A stretch of 64,000 bases of DNA. It comes from Pseudonocardia alaniniphila (GTDB lineage: Bacteria > Actinomycetota > Actinomycetes > Mycobacteriales > Pseudonocardiaceae). The stretch spans positions 186,001 through 250,000 of the forward strand of contig NZ_JAKXMK010000011.1 of assembly GCF_022524485.1 (NCBI RefSeq), in the 5' to 3' direction. The first letter of the stretch is position 1. Every line of letters starts with the position of its first letter. Of this stretch, positions 6,982-16,184 are shown one piece after another. The translations under genes were made by a program, and so were the position numbers. A model generated the notes under the pieces. It saw only the letters and a list, made by a program, of their open reading frames with translations, ran no database searches and was not told where the DNA came from.

Positions 6982-7629
6982 CTATTCCGTCGTGCCGCTC
7001 CTCTCAGCCGGCTCGCGCAGCTCGGGCGGTATCTCGCCCGTCTCGTGCCAGGCCGCCCACGCGGCGAGACCCGGAAACGCGTCGGAGCTCATCTCGCAGA
7101 GCACGGAACGGATCCACGCTGCTTCCGCCTCGCGCATGGCGAGCTCGTACTCGGTCTCGATGAGGAAGATCCGTGGGACGTTCTCGGCGTGGATGGCGAG
7201 CGAATCGCGCCGGCCGGCGATCTCCTCGTGGAGCAACGCGAGCCGCTCCCGCAGCAGGCTCATCGCCTCTTGCGGCGGCAGGACGGTCACCACCGAGAGG
7301 CCGGCTGTGAACTTCGGGTGTTCCCGCTGCGGAGTGGAGATCAGCTCACGCACCCAGTCGACGAGCTCCTCCCGCCCGGCATCCGTGATCCGGTAGACGG
7401 TGCGCTCGGGGCGGGCACCCTGACGTGTGCTCTCGACGGCTTCGACGAGGCCGTGCTTGTCGAGGTTGCGCACGACTGTGTAGAGCGACCCCCACTTGAT
7501 CTCCATGTCCTGGTCCTTGCCCCACTCACGCAAGGTCCGGCCCATCTCGTAGGGGTGCATCGGGCGCTGGAGGACGGCCGAGAGCACGGCGAGTGCCAGT
7601 GGGTTGCCGACCCGGCGCTGCTTGGCCAC
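6982..7629 (-). CDS. PadR family transcriptional regulator
   Basis: A 215-residue protein with an N-terminal winged helix typical of PadR (LALAVLSAVLQRPMHPYEMG, then IKWGSLYTVVRNLDKHGLVE) and the family's YRITDAGREEL wing. A C-terminal helical dimerisation domain (about residues 95-190) marks it as the longer PadR subfamily. It is transcribed toward the flavin monooxygenase gene and is the obvious candidate regulator. Direct repeats CGAGTA lie just upstream of its start (about 7669-7680) and may be part of its operator, though this is weak. Confidence 0.88.
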   Translation of the reverse strand: MAKQRRVGNPLALAVLSAVLQRPMHPYEMGRTLREWGKDQDMEIKWGSLYTVVRNLDKHGLVEAVESTRQGARPERTVYRITDAGREELVDWVRELISTPQREHPKFTAGLSVVTVLPPQEAMSLLRERLALLHEEIAGRRDSLAIHAENVPRIFLIETEYELAMREAEAAWIRSVLCEMSSDAFPGLAAWAAWHETGEIPPELREPAERSGTTE

Positions 7630-8080
7630 TTCTCACCCCCGTCCACGAATGCTCGTCGGCGAGTATACGCACACGAGTAGGCGTGGCGCACCTGCCGGCG
7701 ATGTTCACGTCGGGGTGGCACAGATGACCGCGCCGGGTCAGCCGGCCCGGTGGAGGGGTGGCGGTGAGCGCGGTGGGGACGAAGCGGCCGACCGCGCGGG
7801 CGCGACCGGCTTGATCACGGTCGTGGTGTGCGGGCTGGCCGGCGATGAGATGCCTGGCAAGCAGCGGCTAGAACTCCGCGCCGAGCCGCTTCATGCGGCG
7901 GCGACACCGTCGGCCGCCGCCGCGTCGGGTGGTTGCGGACTACTGATGGTGCCGGCCATGCGGCTGTTGGCGGCGTATCTGCGGCTGCCGTTCATGCCCG
8001 GCATGGGCGTTCACTGCCGGCTGGGGGGGTCGGCTGTTGCCCGAGCCGACCCCGCCTCCAATGCGCGCCGGCGAACGGGG
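7630..8080. other. 451-bp gap without a supported gene
   Basis: The gap holds a probable PadR promoter at its left end and a terminator hairpin at its right end (8026-8053). Open frames are present on the plus strand, but they have no recognisable domain, run into the antisense of the next gene and show no ribosome-binding site. Confidence 0.6.
8026..8053 (-). terminator. Hairpin terminator of the MBL-rhodanese gene
   Basis: GGGGTCGGC (8026-8034) pairs perfectly with GCCGACCCC (8045-8053) around a ten-base loop, starting 28 bp beyond the stop of the minus-strand gene ending at 8081. Confidence 0.65.
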
Positions 8081-9481
8081 TCAGGACGCGGCCCGCGCGG
8101 GGCGGCCGGCGGGCAGGTGCGTTGTTGCGGTCGTCAGACCCAGCTCCACCGCATGTGAGTAGTCATCGTCGACCAGCACGACGTCGCGGCCGAGGCGATC
8201 GAGCAGACTCGCCGCGATGCTGGCCCGGAACCCCGAAGCGCAGTGCACCCACAGCTGCCCGTCAGGGAGCTCGTCGAGACGGGTCAGGAGTGAGTGCATC
8301 GGGATGTGTGTCGAACCGGGTATCGATCCGGACGCCCGTTCGTCGTCACGCCGCACGTCCAGCACTGCGACGTTGGTGTCGTTGCGGACAGCGTCGAGCT
8401 GGTCGAACGTCTCACGCGGATAGGCGCGAATCTGGTCGGGCCGGGCCAGGCTCTCCGGGGTGCCGATCGCTGATCCATCGGGCCGGTCGATACCGATGCG
8501 CACGAGCTGCCGCTGCGCATCGGTGATCTGCTCGGCGCTCTCGCCGACGAGAGTGAGGGGCGTTCCCCAGGGGATGAGCCAGCCGAGATAGGTGGCGAAC
8601 TGCTGGCCGAGCTCGATCCCGATGCTGCCCGCGATGTGCGCGGCGGAGTAGGCGGTGCGGCGACGCAGGTCGACCACCCATTCGCCCGCCTCGATCCGGC
8701 TGCGCAGCTCGGCAGGGTCGACGGGCCGGACGGGCGAGAGGTCCGCAGGTCCGGGGCCTTGCCGGTTTCGCGCGCCCATGTGCGCGTAGTAGCTCGGGAA
8801 CGCGGTGAGTCCCGCGATCAGGCGCTCGACGAACCTGTCCTCGTCGTCCTCGGTGAGGGCGTCGTTGCGGATGCGCTCCAGTCCGATCGTGCTGCCGCTG
8901 CCCCCGGTGGCGGAGCCGGAGGAGCAGAAGCTGCCGAACCCGTGGGTCGGGTAGACCGCGTCCGCATCGGCACTCAGCTCTGCCAGCCGGTGGGCCGAGC
9001 GGTACTGCGCGTGCGTCAGTTCCTCCGTGCGCGCGGCGTCGACGAGGTCGGTGCGTCCGACGCTCCCGTAGAGCAACGACCCCCCGGTGAACAGCGCGGC
9101 GGGCCCCGTCCCGTCGTCGACTCGGTACGACAGGTGGGTATCCGTGTGCCCCGGGGTGGCGATGACGCGGATGCGCATCCCGCCGACCTGGAATTCTTCA
9201 CCGTCGTGCGCGGGATGCCGGTCGAATTCGACGTGGTCCGCCGCCGCCACCACGTAGCGAGCACCGGTGCGGCGGCTCAGCTCCAGGCCGCCGGTCACGT
9301 AATCATTGTGGATGTGGGTCTCCAGAACGGCCTCGCATTTCAGTCCGCGGTCCGCGAGCACGCGCTCCACCCTGTCCAGGTCTCGCTGCGGATCGACCAC
9401 GATCGCTGACTGACCGTCATGGGCGATGTAGCTCCGATCGCCTAACTCGCTGGTCTCGACGACGTCCACCGTAAGGCTCAT
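8081..9481 (-). CDS. MBL-fold hydrolase with two rhodanese domains (persulfide dioxygenase-like)
   Basis: A 466-residue protein. The N-terminal metallo-beta-lactamase fold has THIHNDYVTGG, GHTDTHLSY and YPTHGFGSFC, the metal-ligand pattern of ETHE1/BlhA-type persulfide dioxygenases, which oxidise glutathione or other thiol persulfides. Two rhodanese domains follow. The last has the active-site loop HCASGFRAS with its cysteine; the first (about residues 265-340) has no cysteine at the loop (LVGESAEQ) and is probably structural. The start at 9481 follows GGGTGGGAG. A sulfide-detoxification role is inferred from the family. The gene stands alone and is divergent from the Mut7-C gene. Confidence 0.87.
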   Translation of the reverse strand: MSLTVDVVETSELGDRSYIAHDGQSAIVVDPQRDLDRVERVLADRGLKCEAVLETHIHNDYVTGGLELSRRTGARYVVAAADHVEFDRHPAHDGEEFQVGGMRIRVIATPGHTDTHLSYRVDDGTGPAALFTGGSLLYGSVGRTDLVDAARTEELTHAQYRSAHRLAELSADADAVYPTHGFGSFCSSGSATGGSGSTIGLERIRNDALTEDDEDRFVERLIAGLTAFPSYYAHMGARNRQGPGPADLSPVRPVDPAELRSRIEAGEWVVDLRRRTAYSAAHIAGSIGIELGQQFATYLGWLIPWGTPLTLVGESAEQITDAQRQLVRIGIDRPDGSAIGTPESLARPDQIRAYPRETFDQLDAVRNDTNVAVLDVRRDDERASGSIPGSTHIPMHSLLTRLDELPDGQLWVHCASGFRASIAASLLDRLGRDVVLVDDDYSHAVELGLTTATTHLPAGRPARAAS

Positions 9482-9740
9482 GCTCCCACCCCTCACTTGG
9501 CGTAATGACCGTACATTAGCTCGGATCTCTCAGTATGTGAACGAGACTGTAGTCACGACGTTCAGTGGGGCGCGGCGGAATATCATTTTCCTCCACATTT
9601 ATGCGCCAAAGGTCCGGAAATGATCGAAAGGCGATATCGCAGAGGAGTTGGGCGCTGCGCGGGTTCCCGGGCTGTGCCGGAGCGCGGCTCGGCGCAGACT
9701 CGGCAGGAGCCGGGTATGCCCCGGTGGGGAAGGACTACCG

Positions 9741-10466
9741 ATGGAACTGGTGATCCGGCCGGCCCTCGGCCTGAGGTTGTTCCTCGCGCCTCGTCGACGG
9801 CACGCGCAGTTCGAGGTGCCCTACGACGGCGCGGCGTCGCTCGGGCACGTCGTGCAGTCCCTCGGCATTCCGCTCACCGAAGTGGGCGTCGCGACGATCG
9901 ACGGCGTCCCGACCGGCCCGTCGGTGTCGCCCCACCCGGGCGCCGTGATCGAACTCGCAACTCCGCCCCGCCCCCAGAAGCTGCCGCACGGTGCCGGTTT
10001 CCTGCTCGACGTGGGGCTCGGCACGCTCGCCCGTCGGCTGCGTCTGCTCGGCGTCGACACGGCGTACGGCAACGATGCGGACGACGCCGATCTCGTCGAG
10101 CGGGCCCGCAACGACCGCCGGATCCTGCTCACCCAGGACCGCGGCCTGCTGATGCGGCGCGCGCTGTGGGCGGGGGCCTACGTCCGCGGGCAGGGGGCCG
10201 ACGCGCAACTGGCTGACGTGCTGGATCGCTTCGCGCCGCCCCTCGCGCCGTGGACGCGCTGCTCCGCCTGCAACGGCGCGCTGGTAGGCGTCCCGAAGGA
10301 CGATGTCGCCAATCGGCTGGAACCCGGAACCCGGCTCCGCTACGAGCAGTTCGCCCGCTGCGTGTCGTGCGGTCGCGTGTACTGGCATGGCGCGCACGGG
10401 AGGCGGCTCGACGCCGTCGTCGCGGCGGCCCTCAAGACGGTCGGCGAGCGAGCACCCACCGGCTGA
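9741..10466 (+). CDS. Mut7-C RNase domain protein with ubiquitin-like N-terminus
   Basis: A 241-residue protein in three parts. Residues 1-85 resemble the Mut7-C ubiquitin-like (ThiS/MoaD-fold) domain. Residues 90-180 are the Mut7-C PIN-like RNase domain (FLLDVGLGTLARRLRLLGVD, then acidic DADLVERARNDRRILLTQDR). The C-terminus is a zinc ribbon with CSAC and CVSC pairs. The family is named after the C. elegans exonuclease Mut-7; bacterial members probably cleave RNA or act as toxin-like nucleases, with no established substrate. The ATG at 9741 follows GGGGAAGGA. Confidence 0.85.
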   Translation: MELVIRPALGLRLFLAPRRRHAQFEVPYDGAASLGHVVQSLGIPLTEVGVATIDGVPTGPSVSPHPGAVIELATPPRPQKLPHGAGFLLDVGLGTLARRLRLLGVDTAYGNDADDADLVERARNDRRILLTQDRGLLMRRALWAGAYVRGQGADAQLADVLDRFAPPLAPWTRCSACNGALVGVPKDDVANRLEPGTRLRYEQFARCVSCGRVYWHGAHGRRLDAVVAAALKTVGERAPTG

Positions 10467-10475
10467 GCCGCAGCC

Positions 10476-11537
10476 TCACCCACTGACGGTGAACGCGGCG
10501 GGCAGTCCGAGGGGTGCGAAGTGCTCGGCGCCGATGAACGAGGTGATCTCGGAGATCCGTTCGTCGCGCATGGTCAGCACGTCGATCGACCAGCTGAGGT
10601 GAGCTCGGGCGTCGTCGTTCCAGAGGTAGGAGCCCACAGCGGGCTGGCCGTTGGCGCTGGTCGGGAGGTGGCGCCAGGAGCCGCAGCTGGTGAGCGGGAT
10701 CGCCACGGCGAAGTCGGTGACGGCGTCGATGCCGCGGTACCAGTGCGGCAGCGGCGGCATCGACCACGTGACGTCCTCGGTGAGCAGTGCCACGAGCGCG
10801 TCGGCATCCCCGCGTTCGAGCGCGGCGGAGTAGCCGGCGACCACGGCCCGCAGACGCTCGTCGTCGAGCTCCCGCAAGGTCTGCTGCTGGCTGCGAGGTG
10901 GGACGCGCTCGGCCACGATCCGACGGGCGCGCTGGAGGGCGCTGTTCACCGAAGCGGTCGATGTCTTCATCATCTCGGCGATCTCGGCGGCGGAGAACCC
11001 GAGCACCTCGAACAGCAGGAGCGCCGCTCGCTGGTTGCCAGGCAGGTGCTGCAGAGCGGCGACGAACGCCAGCTCGACGGCCTCGCGCTGCTCGTAGCGT
11101 GCGTCCGGCGAGGCGGGCCCGGCCGCGAGTCCCGTGTCGGGGTACGGGCCGAGCCAGGCGACGTCGGCAGGCGGGGCGTCGCCGACGACAGCGCGCACGC
11201 TCGACGGGCCGAGGTCCACCGGCAGCGCTCGTTTGCCACGGCGGGCGACGAGGTCCAGGCAGGTGTTGGTGGCGACGGTGTACAGCCAGGCGCGCAGTGA
11301 GCTGCGGCCCTCGAAGCGTGCGAGTCCTCGCCACGCCCGCACGAGGGCGTCCTGGAGGGCGTCCTCGGCGTCGTGCGTGGAGCCGAGCATGCGGTAGCAG
11401 TGGGCGTGCAACTCGCGGCGCAAGGGCTCCACGAGGCGGGCGAAGGCCGCGTCGTCACCGGCGCGTGCCCGCGCCAGACCGGGCTCCTCGTCGTCCTCCG
11501 ACAGCGGGTTCGCGGTCTTCGTGACGTTTTCGCTCAC
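10476..11537 (-). CDS. ECF-type sigma factor with SnoaL-like C-terminal domain
   Basis: A 353-residue sigma-70 family protein. Region 2 lies at about residues 25-95 (ELHAHCYRMLGSTHDAEDAL) and region 4 at about 175-230 (LPGNQRAALLLFEVLGFSAA, then EIAEMMKTSTASVNSALQRA). The C-terminal 120 residues form a SnoaL-like domain (YSAALERGDADALVALLTED, DVTWSMPPLPHWYRG). This architecture matches the ECF41/SigJ-like and related groups, where the tail tunes activity in place of an anti-sigma factor. The GTG at 11537 is the likely start. It is divergent from the hydrolase at 11611 with a 73-bp shared promoter region, so that hydrolase is a possible target. Confidence 0.87.
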   Translation of the reverse strand: MSENVTKTANPLSEDDEEPGLARARAGDDAAFARLVEPLRRELHAHCYRMLGSTHDAEDALQDALVRAWRGLARFEGRSSLRAWLYTVATNTCLDLVARRGKRALPVDLGPSSVRAVVGDAPPADVAWLGPYPDTGLAAGPASPDARYEQREAVELAFVAALQHLPGNQRAALLLFEVLGFSAAEIAEMMKTSTASVNSALQRARRIVAERVPPRSQQQTLRELDDERLRAVVAGYSAALERGDADALVALLTEDVTWSMPPLPHWYRGIDAVTDFAVAIPLTSCGSWRHLPTSANGQPAVGSYLWNDDARAHLSWSIDVLTMRDERISEITSFIGAEHFAPLGLPAAFTVSG

Positions 11538-11610
11538 ACGCGATGATTCTGCCCCACCGCAGGAGTCTTGTTCGCCGACCGAGCACCACCACGTCGTTGC
11601 AGGAGGCTCC

Positions 11611-12438
11611 GTGAACCAGACGACCGCTGTCACTGCCGGGCACCTCGAGGTCCCGGGTGCCCGACTGCACTACGAGGTGCGGGGCACGGGGCCGCTGGTG
11701 GTGCTCGTGGGCGCCCCCATGGACGCCTCGGCGTTCGCGCCGCTGGCCGATCTCCTCGCCGCCGACCACACCGTGCTCACCACCGACCCGCGAGGCATCA
11801 ACCGCAGCTCGGTCGACGACCGCGACGCGGACTCGACGCCGGACATGCGCGGCGACGACCTCTCCCGCTTGCTCCTCCACCTCGACGCCGGCCCTGCCGT
11901 CGTCCTCGGCTCCAGCGGCGGTGCCGTCAGCGCGTTGGCTCTCGTGCAGGCCCACCCCGAGCAGGTCCACACCGTCGTCGCCCACGAGCCGCCGCTGGAG
12001 AAGCTGTTGGACGACCACGAGGAGATCCACGCACAGACCGACGACCTGATCGCCACCTACCTCGCCGGTGACGTGACAGGAGCCTGGGCGAAGTTCTTCG
12101 CCCAGGCCGACATCGCCATGCCCGAGGGCGCCGTCGAGCAGATGTTCGGCGGCGAACGCGACCCACGGACGGTGGCCGACGAGCACTTCTGGTTCGCCCA
12201 CGAGATGCGGCCCACCACTCGCTGGCAGCCCGATCTCGCCGTGCTTCGTGCCGTCCCGACCCGGATCGTGGTCGGTATCGGAGCCGAATCGGCCGGCGAG
12301 TTCTGCGACCGCAGCTCGAGGGCGCTCACCGCGGCGCTCGACATCGAGCCGACCATGTTTCCCGGCGGGCACACCGCCTTCGTCGACGACCCCACCGCAT
12401 TCGCCACGCGCCTGCGTGCCGTGCTGCTCGAGAGCTGA
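11611..12438 (+). CDS. Alpha/beta hydrolase
   Basis: A 275-residue alpha/beta-hydrolase-fold protein. The GTG at 11611 follows the strong site CAGGAGGCTCC. The expected features are an early oxyanion strand (LVVLVGAPMDASAF), the nucleophile elbow VVLGSSGGAVSAL (serine in GSSGG), and a late histidine in FPGGHTAFVDDP. It resembles hydrolases commonly paired with ECF sigma genes in actinobacteria. The divergent arrangement with the SnoaL-tailed sigma factor and the small DUF1905 gene downstream suggest a small stress-responsive group, but the substrate is unknown. Confidence 0.85.
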   Translation: MNQTTAVTAGHLEVPGARLHYEVRGTGPLVVLVGAPMDASAFAPLADLLAADHTVLTTDPRGINRSSVDDRDADSTPDMRGDDLSRLLLHLDAGPAVVLGSSGGAVSALALVQAHPEQVHTVVAHEPPLEKLLDDHEEIHAQTDDLIATYLAGDVTGAWAKFFAQADIAMPEGAVEQMFGGERDPRTVADEHFWFAHEMRPTTRWQPDLAVLRAVPTRIVVGIGAESAGEFCDRSSRALTAALDIEPTMFPGGHTAFVDDPTAFATRLRAVLLES

Positions 12439-12477
12439 GCAGCGAGCTTTCATCGCCCCCCGGACAAAGGACTCAGG

Positions 12478-12768
12478 ATGAGCACACAGAAGACCGGTCA
12501 ATCACTCGACCATGCATTCACCGCGCCGATCGAGAAGGACGGAGCCTTCGCCACCTATGTGACCGTGCCAGGATCCGCCGAGCTCCTGGGGACGAGGCGG
12601 GCCGTGAAGGTGAGCGGAACGATCGACGGCCACCCGTTCACCGCTACCCTCATGCCGTCGGGCAATGGACCGCACTGGCTCCCGCTGCGGGCTGCCCTCT
12701 GTAAGGTCATTGGAAAGAGCCGGCTCGGCGACGAGGTGAGCTTTCATCTCGAGCAGCGGCTCAGCTGA
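12478..12768 (+). CDS. DUF1905 family small protein
   Basis: A 96-residue protein matching the single-domain form of DUF1905: FATYVTVPGSAELLG near the N-terminus, VKVSGTIDGHPFTATLMPSG in the middle, and a lysine-rich K-V-I-GKSRLGDEVSF near the end. These beta-barrel proteins are of unknown function, often fused to YdeI/OmpD-associated domains. It lies 39 bp after the hydrolase on the same strand and may be cotranscribed with it. Confidence 0.85.
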   Translation: MSTQKTGQSLDHAFTAPIEKDGAFATYVTVPGSAELLGTRRAVKVSGTIDGHPFTATLMPSGNGPHWLPLRAALCKVIGKSRLGDEVSFHLEQRLS

Positions 12769-13076
12769 CGGTCTTGCCGGGGATTCGTGCCGCAGTCGGT
12801 CCGGACCTGCTCACCAACAGCCGTGAGTCGCGTATAACCGGCATGGAGTCGGCAATCCGATCTTTTCGTGTGGTGGCGGCGGTCCGCGTGGAATTCGGGC
12901 GCAATCGGTGTGATCTGTGAGGTCGAACACCTTTCCGGGTTTCGCGCGCGGCTGTAGCTTCGTTCATGGGAACTCGGCTTCGCGGGACTTCTGAAAACCG
13001 GGTGGGGTCGAGCAGTTTTCGCGCGGCTCGGTCTGTGGCTGCGGTGGTTTTCGCACACAATCCCCAAGGAGTTTCG
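12769..13076. other. 308-bp intergenic region
   Basis: No gene is supported here. The right half presumably holds the promoter of the flavoprotein gene at 13077; no convincing operator or terminator was found. Confidence 0.5.
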
Positions 13077-14435
13077 ATGAGTTCGGTCTCGTCTCGTCGA
13101 CATGCCATCGTCATCGGTGCCTCGATGGGAGGTCTCTCCGCGGCGAGGGTGCTCAGCGACGGTTTCGAGCGCGTGACGCTGGTCGAGCGGGACGATCTGC
13201 CCGGCGAGCCGGCTCCGCGTCGTGGTGTGCCACAGAGTCGTCACCTGCATGGTCTGCTCGCCCGGGGCGGTGAGGCGTACGAGGAGCTCTTCCCGGGGAT
13301 ACGCGACGAGCTGATCGCGGCCGGCGCGATAGCCGCCGACACGCAGTCGGACATCCACTGGCACTTCGACGGACACCTGCTGCGGCCCGACCCGTCCGGG
13401 CTGGTCGGGTTGGCGGTGAGCCGCCAACTCCTGGAGCTCACCGTCCGCTCCCGGGTTGGGGCGCTGCCCGGGGTGACGATCATCGACCGCTGTGACGTCA
13501 CGGGCCTGACGACTTCTCCGGACAATCGCCGGATCACCGGCGTGCGTATCCGGCAGCGGGAAGGGACGGCGGAGTCGGTGCTGGACGCGGATCTCGTGGT
13601 CGATGCCGCGGGCCGTGCCACCCGCACTCCGTTGTGGCTCGGGGAGCTCGGCTATCCGCGGGCGCCGGAGGAGGAGGTCCGTATCCAGCTCAGTTACGTC
13701 ACGCAGGTCTACCGTCGTGAGCCCCGCCATCTCGACGGGCGAATCGGCGCATCGTACAACTATTATCCCGGTCAACCGCGTGGTTCGTTCATCCTCGCGC
13801 AGGAGGACAATCGCATCATCCTCACCCTCGTCGGGATCGGCGTCGGTGGAGGCGAGGAGTTGCCGACGCGGAACGCGGCGATGGCCGAATACGCCGAAAG
13901 GTTCGGAGCCCCGGAGATCGCCGAGATCATCCGTACGGCCACCCCGCTCACCGAACCGGTGTTGATGCGCTACCCGGCGAGCATCCGCAGGCACTACGAA
14001 CAGCTGGATCGGTTCCCGGAGGGCTATCTCGTCGTCGCCGATGCGCTCTGCAGTTTCAACCCCATCTACGGCCAGGGCATGACGGTCGCCGCCCTCGAAG
14101 CTCTGCTGCTGAGCCGTCTGCTGCGTGAGGGCAGCGGTGAGGTGAATCGTCGGTTCTTCCTGGCTGCCGCGACGATGCTCGACACGCCGTGGGGTCTGGT
14201 CGTCGGTAACGACCTGCGGTTCCCGGACGTCGCGGGCGAGCGAACCGAGGAGATGTCGGCCATGGATGAGTACCTCGAGCGGTACCGGGAGGCGGCGGCG
14301 AAGGATGCCGTGCTGGGAACCGAACTGCTCAGGGTGGCCAACATGCTCGACGAGCCGGCGCGGCTGATGGCTCCGGATCTCCAGGAACGGGTGCTCCGCG
14401 AGGCCGGTCCGGTTCGGCGGGCATCCGCGGCCTAG
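13077..14435 (+). CDS. FAD-dependent oxidoreductase (hydroxylase-like)
   Basis: A 452-residue flavoprotein. The FAD motif HAIVIGASMGGLSAARVLSD is at the N-terminus with VTLVERDDLPG as the ribose-binding end. A second flavin motif, YLVVADALCSFNPIYGQGMT, lies near residue 325. It belongs with PHBH-fold hydroxylase-like proteins that often carry the signature RRGVPQSRHLHGLL (residues about 45-60). Substrate unknown; members act on polyketides, phenols or isoprenoids. The start at 13077 follows AAGGAGTTTCG. A dienelactone-hydrolase gene follows 91 bp later on the same strand, which hints at ring-cleavage chemistry. Confidence 0.85.
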   Translation: MSSVSSRRHAIVIGASMGGLSAARVLSDGFERVTLVERDDLPGEPAPRRGVPQSRHLHGLLARGGEAYEELFPGIRDELIAAGAIAADTQSDIHWHFDGHLLRPDPSGLVGLAVSRQLLELTVRSRVGALPGVTIIDRCDVTGLTTSPDNRRITGVRIRQREGTAESVLDADLVVDAAGRATRTPLWLGELGYPRAPEEEVRIQLSYVTQVYRREPRHLDGRIGASYNYYPGQPRGSFILAQEDNRIILTLVGIGVGGGEELPTRNAAMAEYAERFGAPEIAEIIRTATPLTEPVLMRYPASIRRHYEQLDRFPEGYLVVADALCSFNPIYGQGMTVAALEALLLSRLLREGSGEVNRRFFLAAATMLDTPWGLVVGNDLRFPDVAGERTEEMSAMDEYLERYREAAAKDAVLGTELLRVANMLDEPARLMAPDLQERVLREAGPVRRASAA

Positions 14436-14526
14436 TGCCGGTCGGGAGCGGCTGAACCCACCAACGGTGGATTCATAAATTCGACGAAATGTGCTATGCT
14501 GCAGTTTGCTGTAGTACGTTTTCGTC

Positions 14527-15291
14527 GTGATTAAGTGTTTCCCCGAATCGCTCACGGTCACCGTCACGCCTGTCGTCTATCACGATGACGACGTCGTACT
14601 CGACGGGGTCGTGATGCACGATTCCTCCATCACAGAGCCCCGGCCCGGTGTTCTCGTCGTGCACGGTGGCGCCGGTCTCGACGACCATGCACGCGGCCGG
14701 GCGCGGCGGTTCGCAGAACTCGGTTACGTCGTGCTGGCCGCGGACATGTACGGGCGGGACGTGCGTGGGGATCGGCAACGGATCATGGAGCGGATCGCCG
14801 CGTTCCGGGCCGATCCCGGCCAGCTCACCCGGCGTACCCAGGCGGCACTGGACGTGCTGGCGACCACACCGGGCGTCGAGGGGCCGCTCGCTGCCGTGGG
14901 GTACTGCTTCGGCGGGATGAGCGTGCTGGAACTCGCCCGTGCCGGAGGCTCGGTCGCGGGGGTGGTCAGCGTGCACGGAAGCCTGCTCACCGACCGGCCG
15001 GCTCGGCGCGGCACCGTGCGCACGAAGATCCTGGTCTGCCACGGCGGCTCGGATCCCCATGTTCCCTGGGCCGATGTGCACGGCTTCGTCGAGGAGATGA
15101 CGGCGGCGGAGGCGGATTGGCAGCTCACGGTCCACGGCGGCGCGCTGCACGGATTCACCCACGACCGGGACACCGGCCAGACTCCCGGTGTCGCGTACAG
15201 CGAGACCGCCGACGCCCGGAGCTGGACGGAGATCCGCTCCTTCCTCACCGAGATCTTGGACGGTCGCTGTGGGGCGTTCGACGCCGGATGA
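14527..15291 (+). CDS. Dienelactone hydrolase family protein
   Basis: A 254-residue alpha/beta hydrolase with the DLH triad: the nucleophile cysteine in VGYCFGGMSVLE, the aspartate in HGGSDPHVPW and the histidine in GALHGFTHDRD. The family hydrolyses dienelactones in chlorocatechol degradation but also acts on other esters. The GTG at 14527 is the only clear start; the region just upstream is unusually AT-rich (14470-14520), consistent with a promoter. The last 47 bp overlap the 3' end of the convergent methyltransferase gene. Confidence 0.85.
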   Translation: MIKCFPESLTVTVTPVVYHDDDVVLDGVVMHDSSITEPRPGVLVVHGGAGLDDHARGRARRFAELGYVVLAADMYGRDVRGDRQRIMERIAAFRADPGQLTRRTQAALDVLATTPGVEGPLAAVGYCFGGMSVLELARAGGSVAGVVSVHGSLLTDRPARRGTVRTKILVCHGGSDPHVPWADVHGFVEEMTAAEADWQLTVHGGALHGFTHDRDTGQTPGVAYSETADARSWTEIRSFLTEILDGRCGAFDAG

Positions 15292-16066
15292 CCCGCAGCT
15301 CGGTCAGATATCTCTTTGTCACGGTGCCGCCGAACCGCGTGTCGATGAGGGAACGGATACCGCTGATCAACCCGTCCTGCTGCGGTGCCGGCAGCGCGAG
15401 ATGGTTCGAGTAGGTCAGTAGCAGCGCCAGGTACTCCGACGTCGTGTACTCGGCTTCCCATTCGTAGCGCCGTAGCACGGCGGGCTCGAACAGATCACGG
15501 TCTTCGAGATCCGGCCGCGCGACGGGTATGGCGTCGGCACCTTGCAGACGCAGCCCGGGCGGCGTCATCGGGTCCCATTTCTCGTAGTGACGCTGCACGT
15601 CCACGAAGAACTGATCCGTCCCGCCTGCGATGTGGTGCGTGTCGATGACGGCGAGGGATCCGCCGGGGCGGAGCACTCGGGCCGACTTCGTCAACCGTGT
15701 CGCGGGGTCGATCCAGTGGAACGAGGTCGCGGCAACCACCAGGTCGAAAGCATCCTCGGCCAGCGGGACCTCCTCGAAAGCCCCGACAACGACCTGGACG
15801 CTCGGGTACGCCGCCGCGTTTCGCCGGGCGACGCCGGCCAGCGCGGCTCCCAGCTCGACGGCGGTGACGGTTGTGCCGAGGCGGGCGAGGGGCACCGTCA
15901 GTTGTCCCGTGCCGCACCCGATCTCGAGCACTCGGCTGCCTGCCTGCAGGGCGGCGAGATGTCCGAGATCCTCCACGGTCTGGCGGGGATAGCCCGGCCG
16001 TACACGGTCGTACCGTTCGGCGACGGCGTCGAAGGTCGTGCGGAGGTGAGCAGTTCTCCCGACCAT
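15245..16066 (-). CDS. Class I SAM-dependent methyltransferase
   Basis: A 273-residue protein. The SAM-binding motif VLEIGCGTGQLTVPLARLGT lies at about residues 45-65, the acidic ribose ligand in VTAVELGAAL, and post-motif segments VVAATSFHWIDPATRL and LRPGGSLAVIDTHH. It belongs to the methyltransferase 11/25 type with small-molecule substrates. The ATG at 16066 follows GGTGGGGTGGACCG. It overlaps the dienelactone hydrolase gene by 47 bp at its 3' end and is divergent from the phosphotransferase gene. Confidence 0.87.
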   Translation of the reverse strand: MVGRTAHLRTTFDAVAERYDRVRPGYPRQTVEDLGHLAALQAGSRVLEIGCGTGQLTVPLARLGTTVTAVELGAALAGVARRNAAAYPSVQVVVGAFEEVPLAEDAFDLVVAATSFHWIDPATRLTKSARVLRPGGSLAVIDTHHIAGGTDQFFVDVQRHYEKWDPMTPPGLRLQGADAIPVARPDLEDRDLFEPAVLRRYEWEAEYTTSEYLALLLTYSNHLALPAPQQDGLISGIRSLIDTRFGGTVTKRYLTELRVIRRRTPHSDRPRSR

Positions 16067-16184
16067 CGGTCCACCCCACCAGTTGACGGTGTGGACCGAC
16101 GACCGGTTTGTGGCCGGCTTTCGTGCGCGACGCGACGCGAATCTCGATCGCGGGTCGGCGGCCGGCTCTGTCAGCCTTGCCGGC

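Noticed and set aside
7604..8158. Plus-strand frame of 184 codons in the gap after PadR
   Set aside because: It overlaps both flanking genes in antisense, has low-complexity composition and no start signal or domain.
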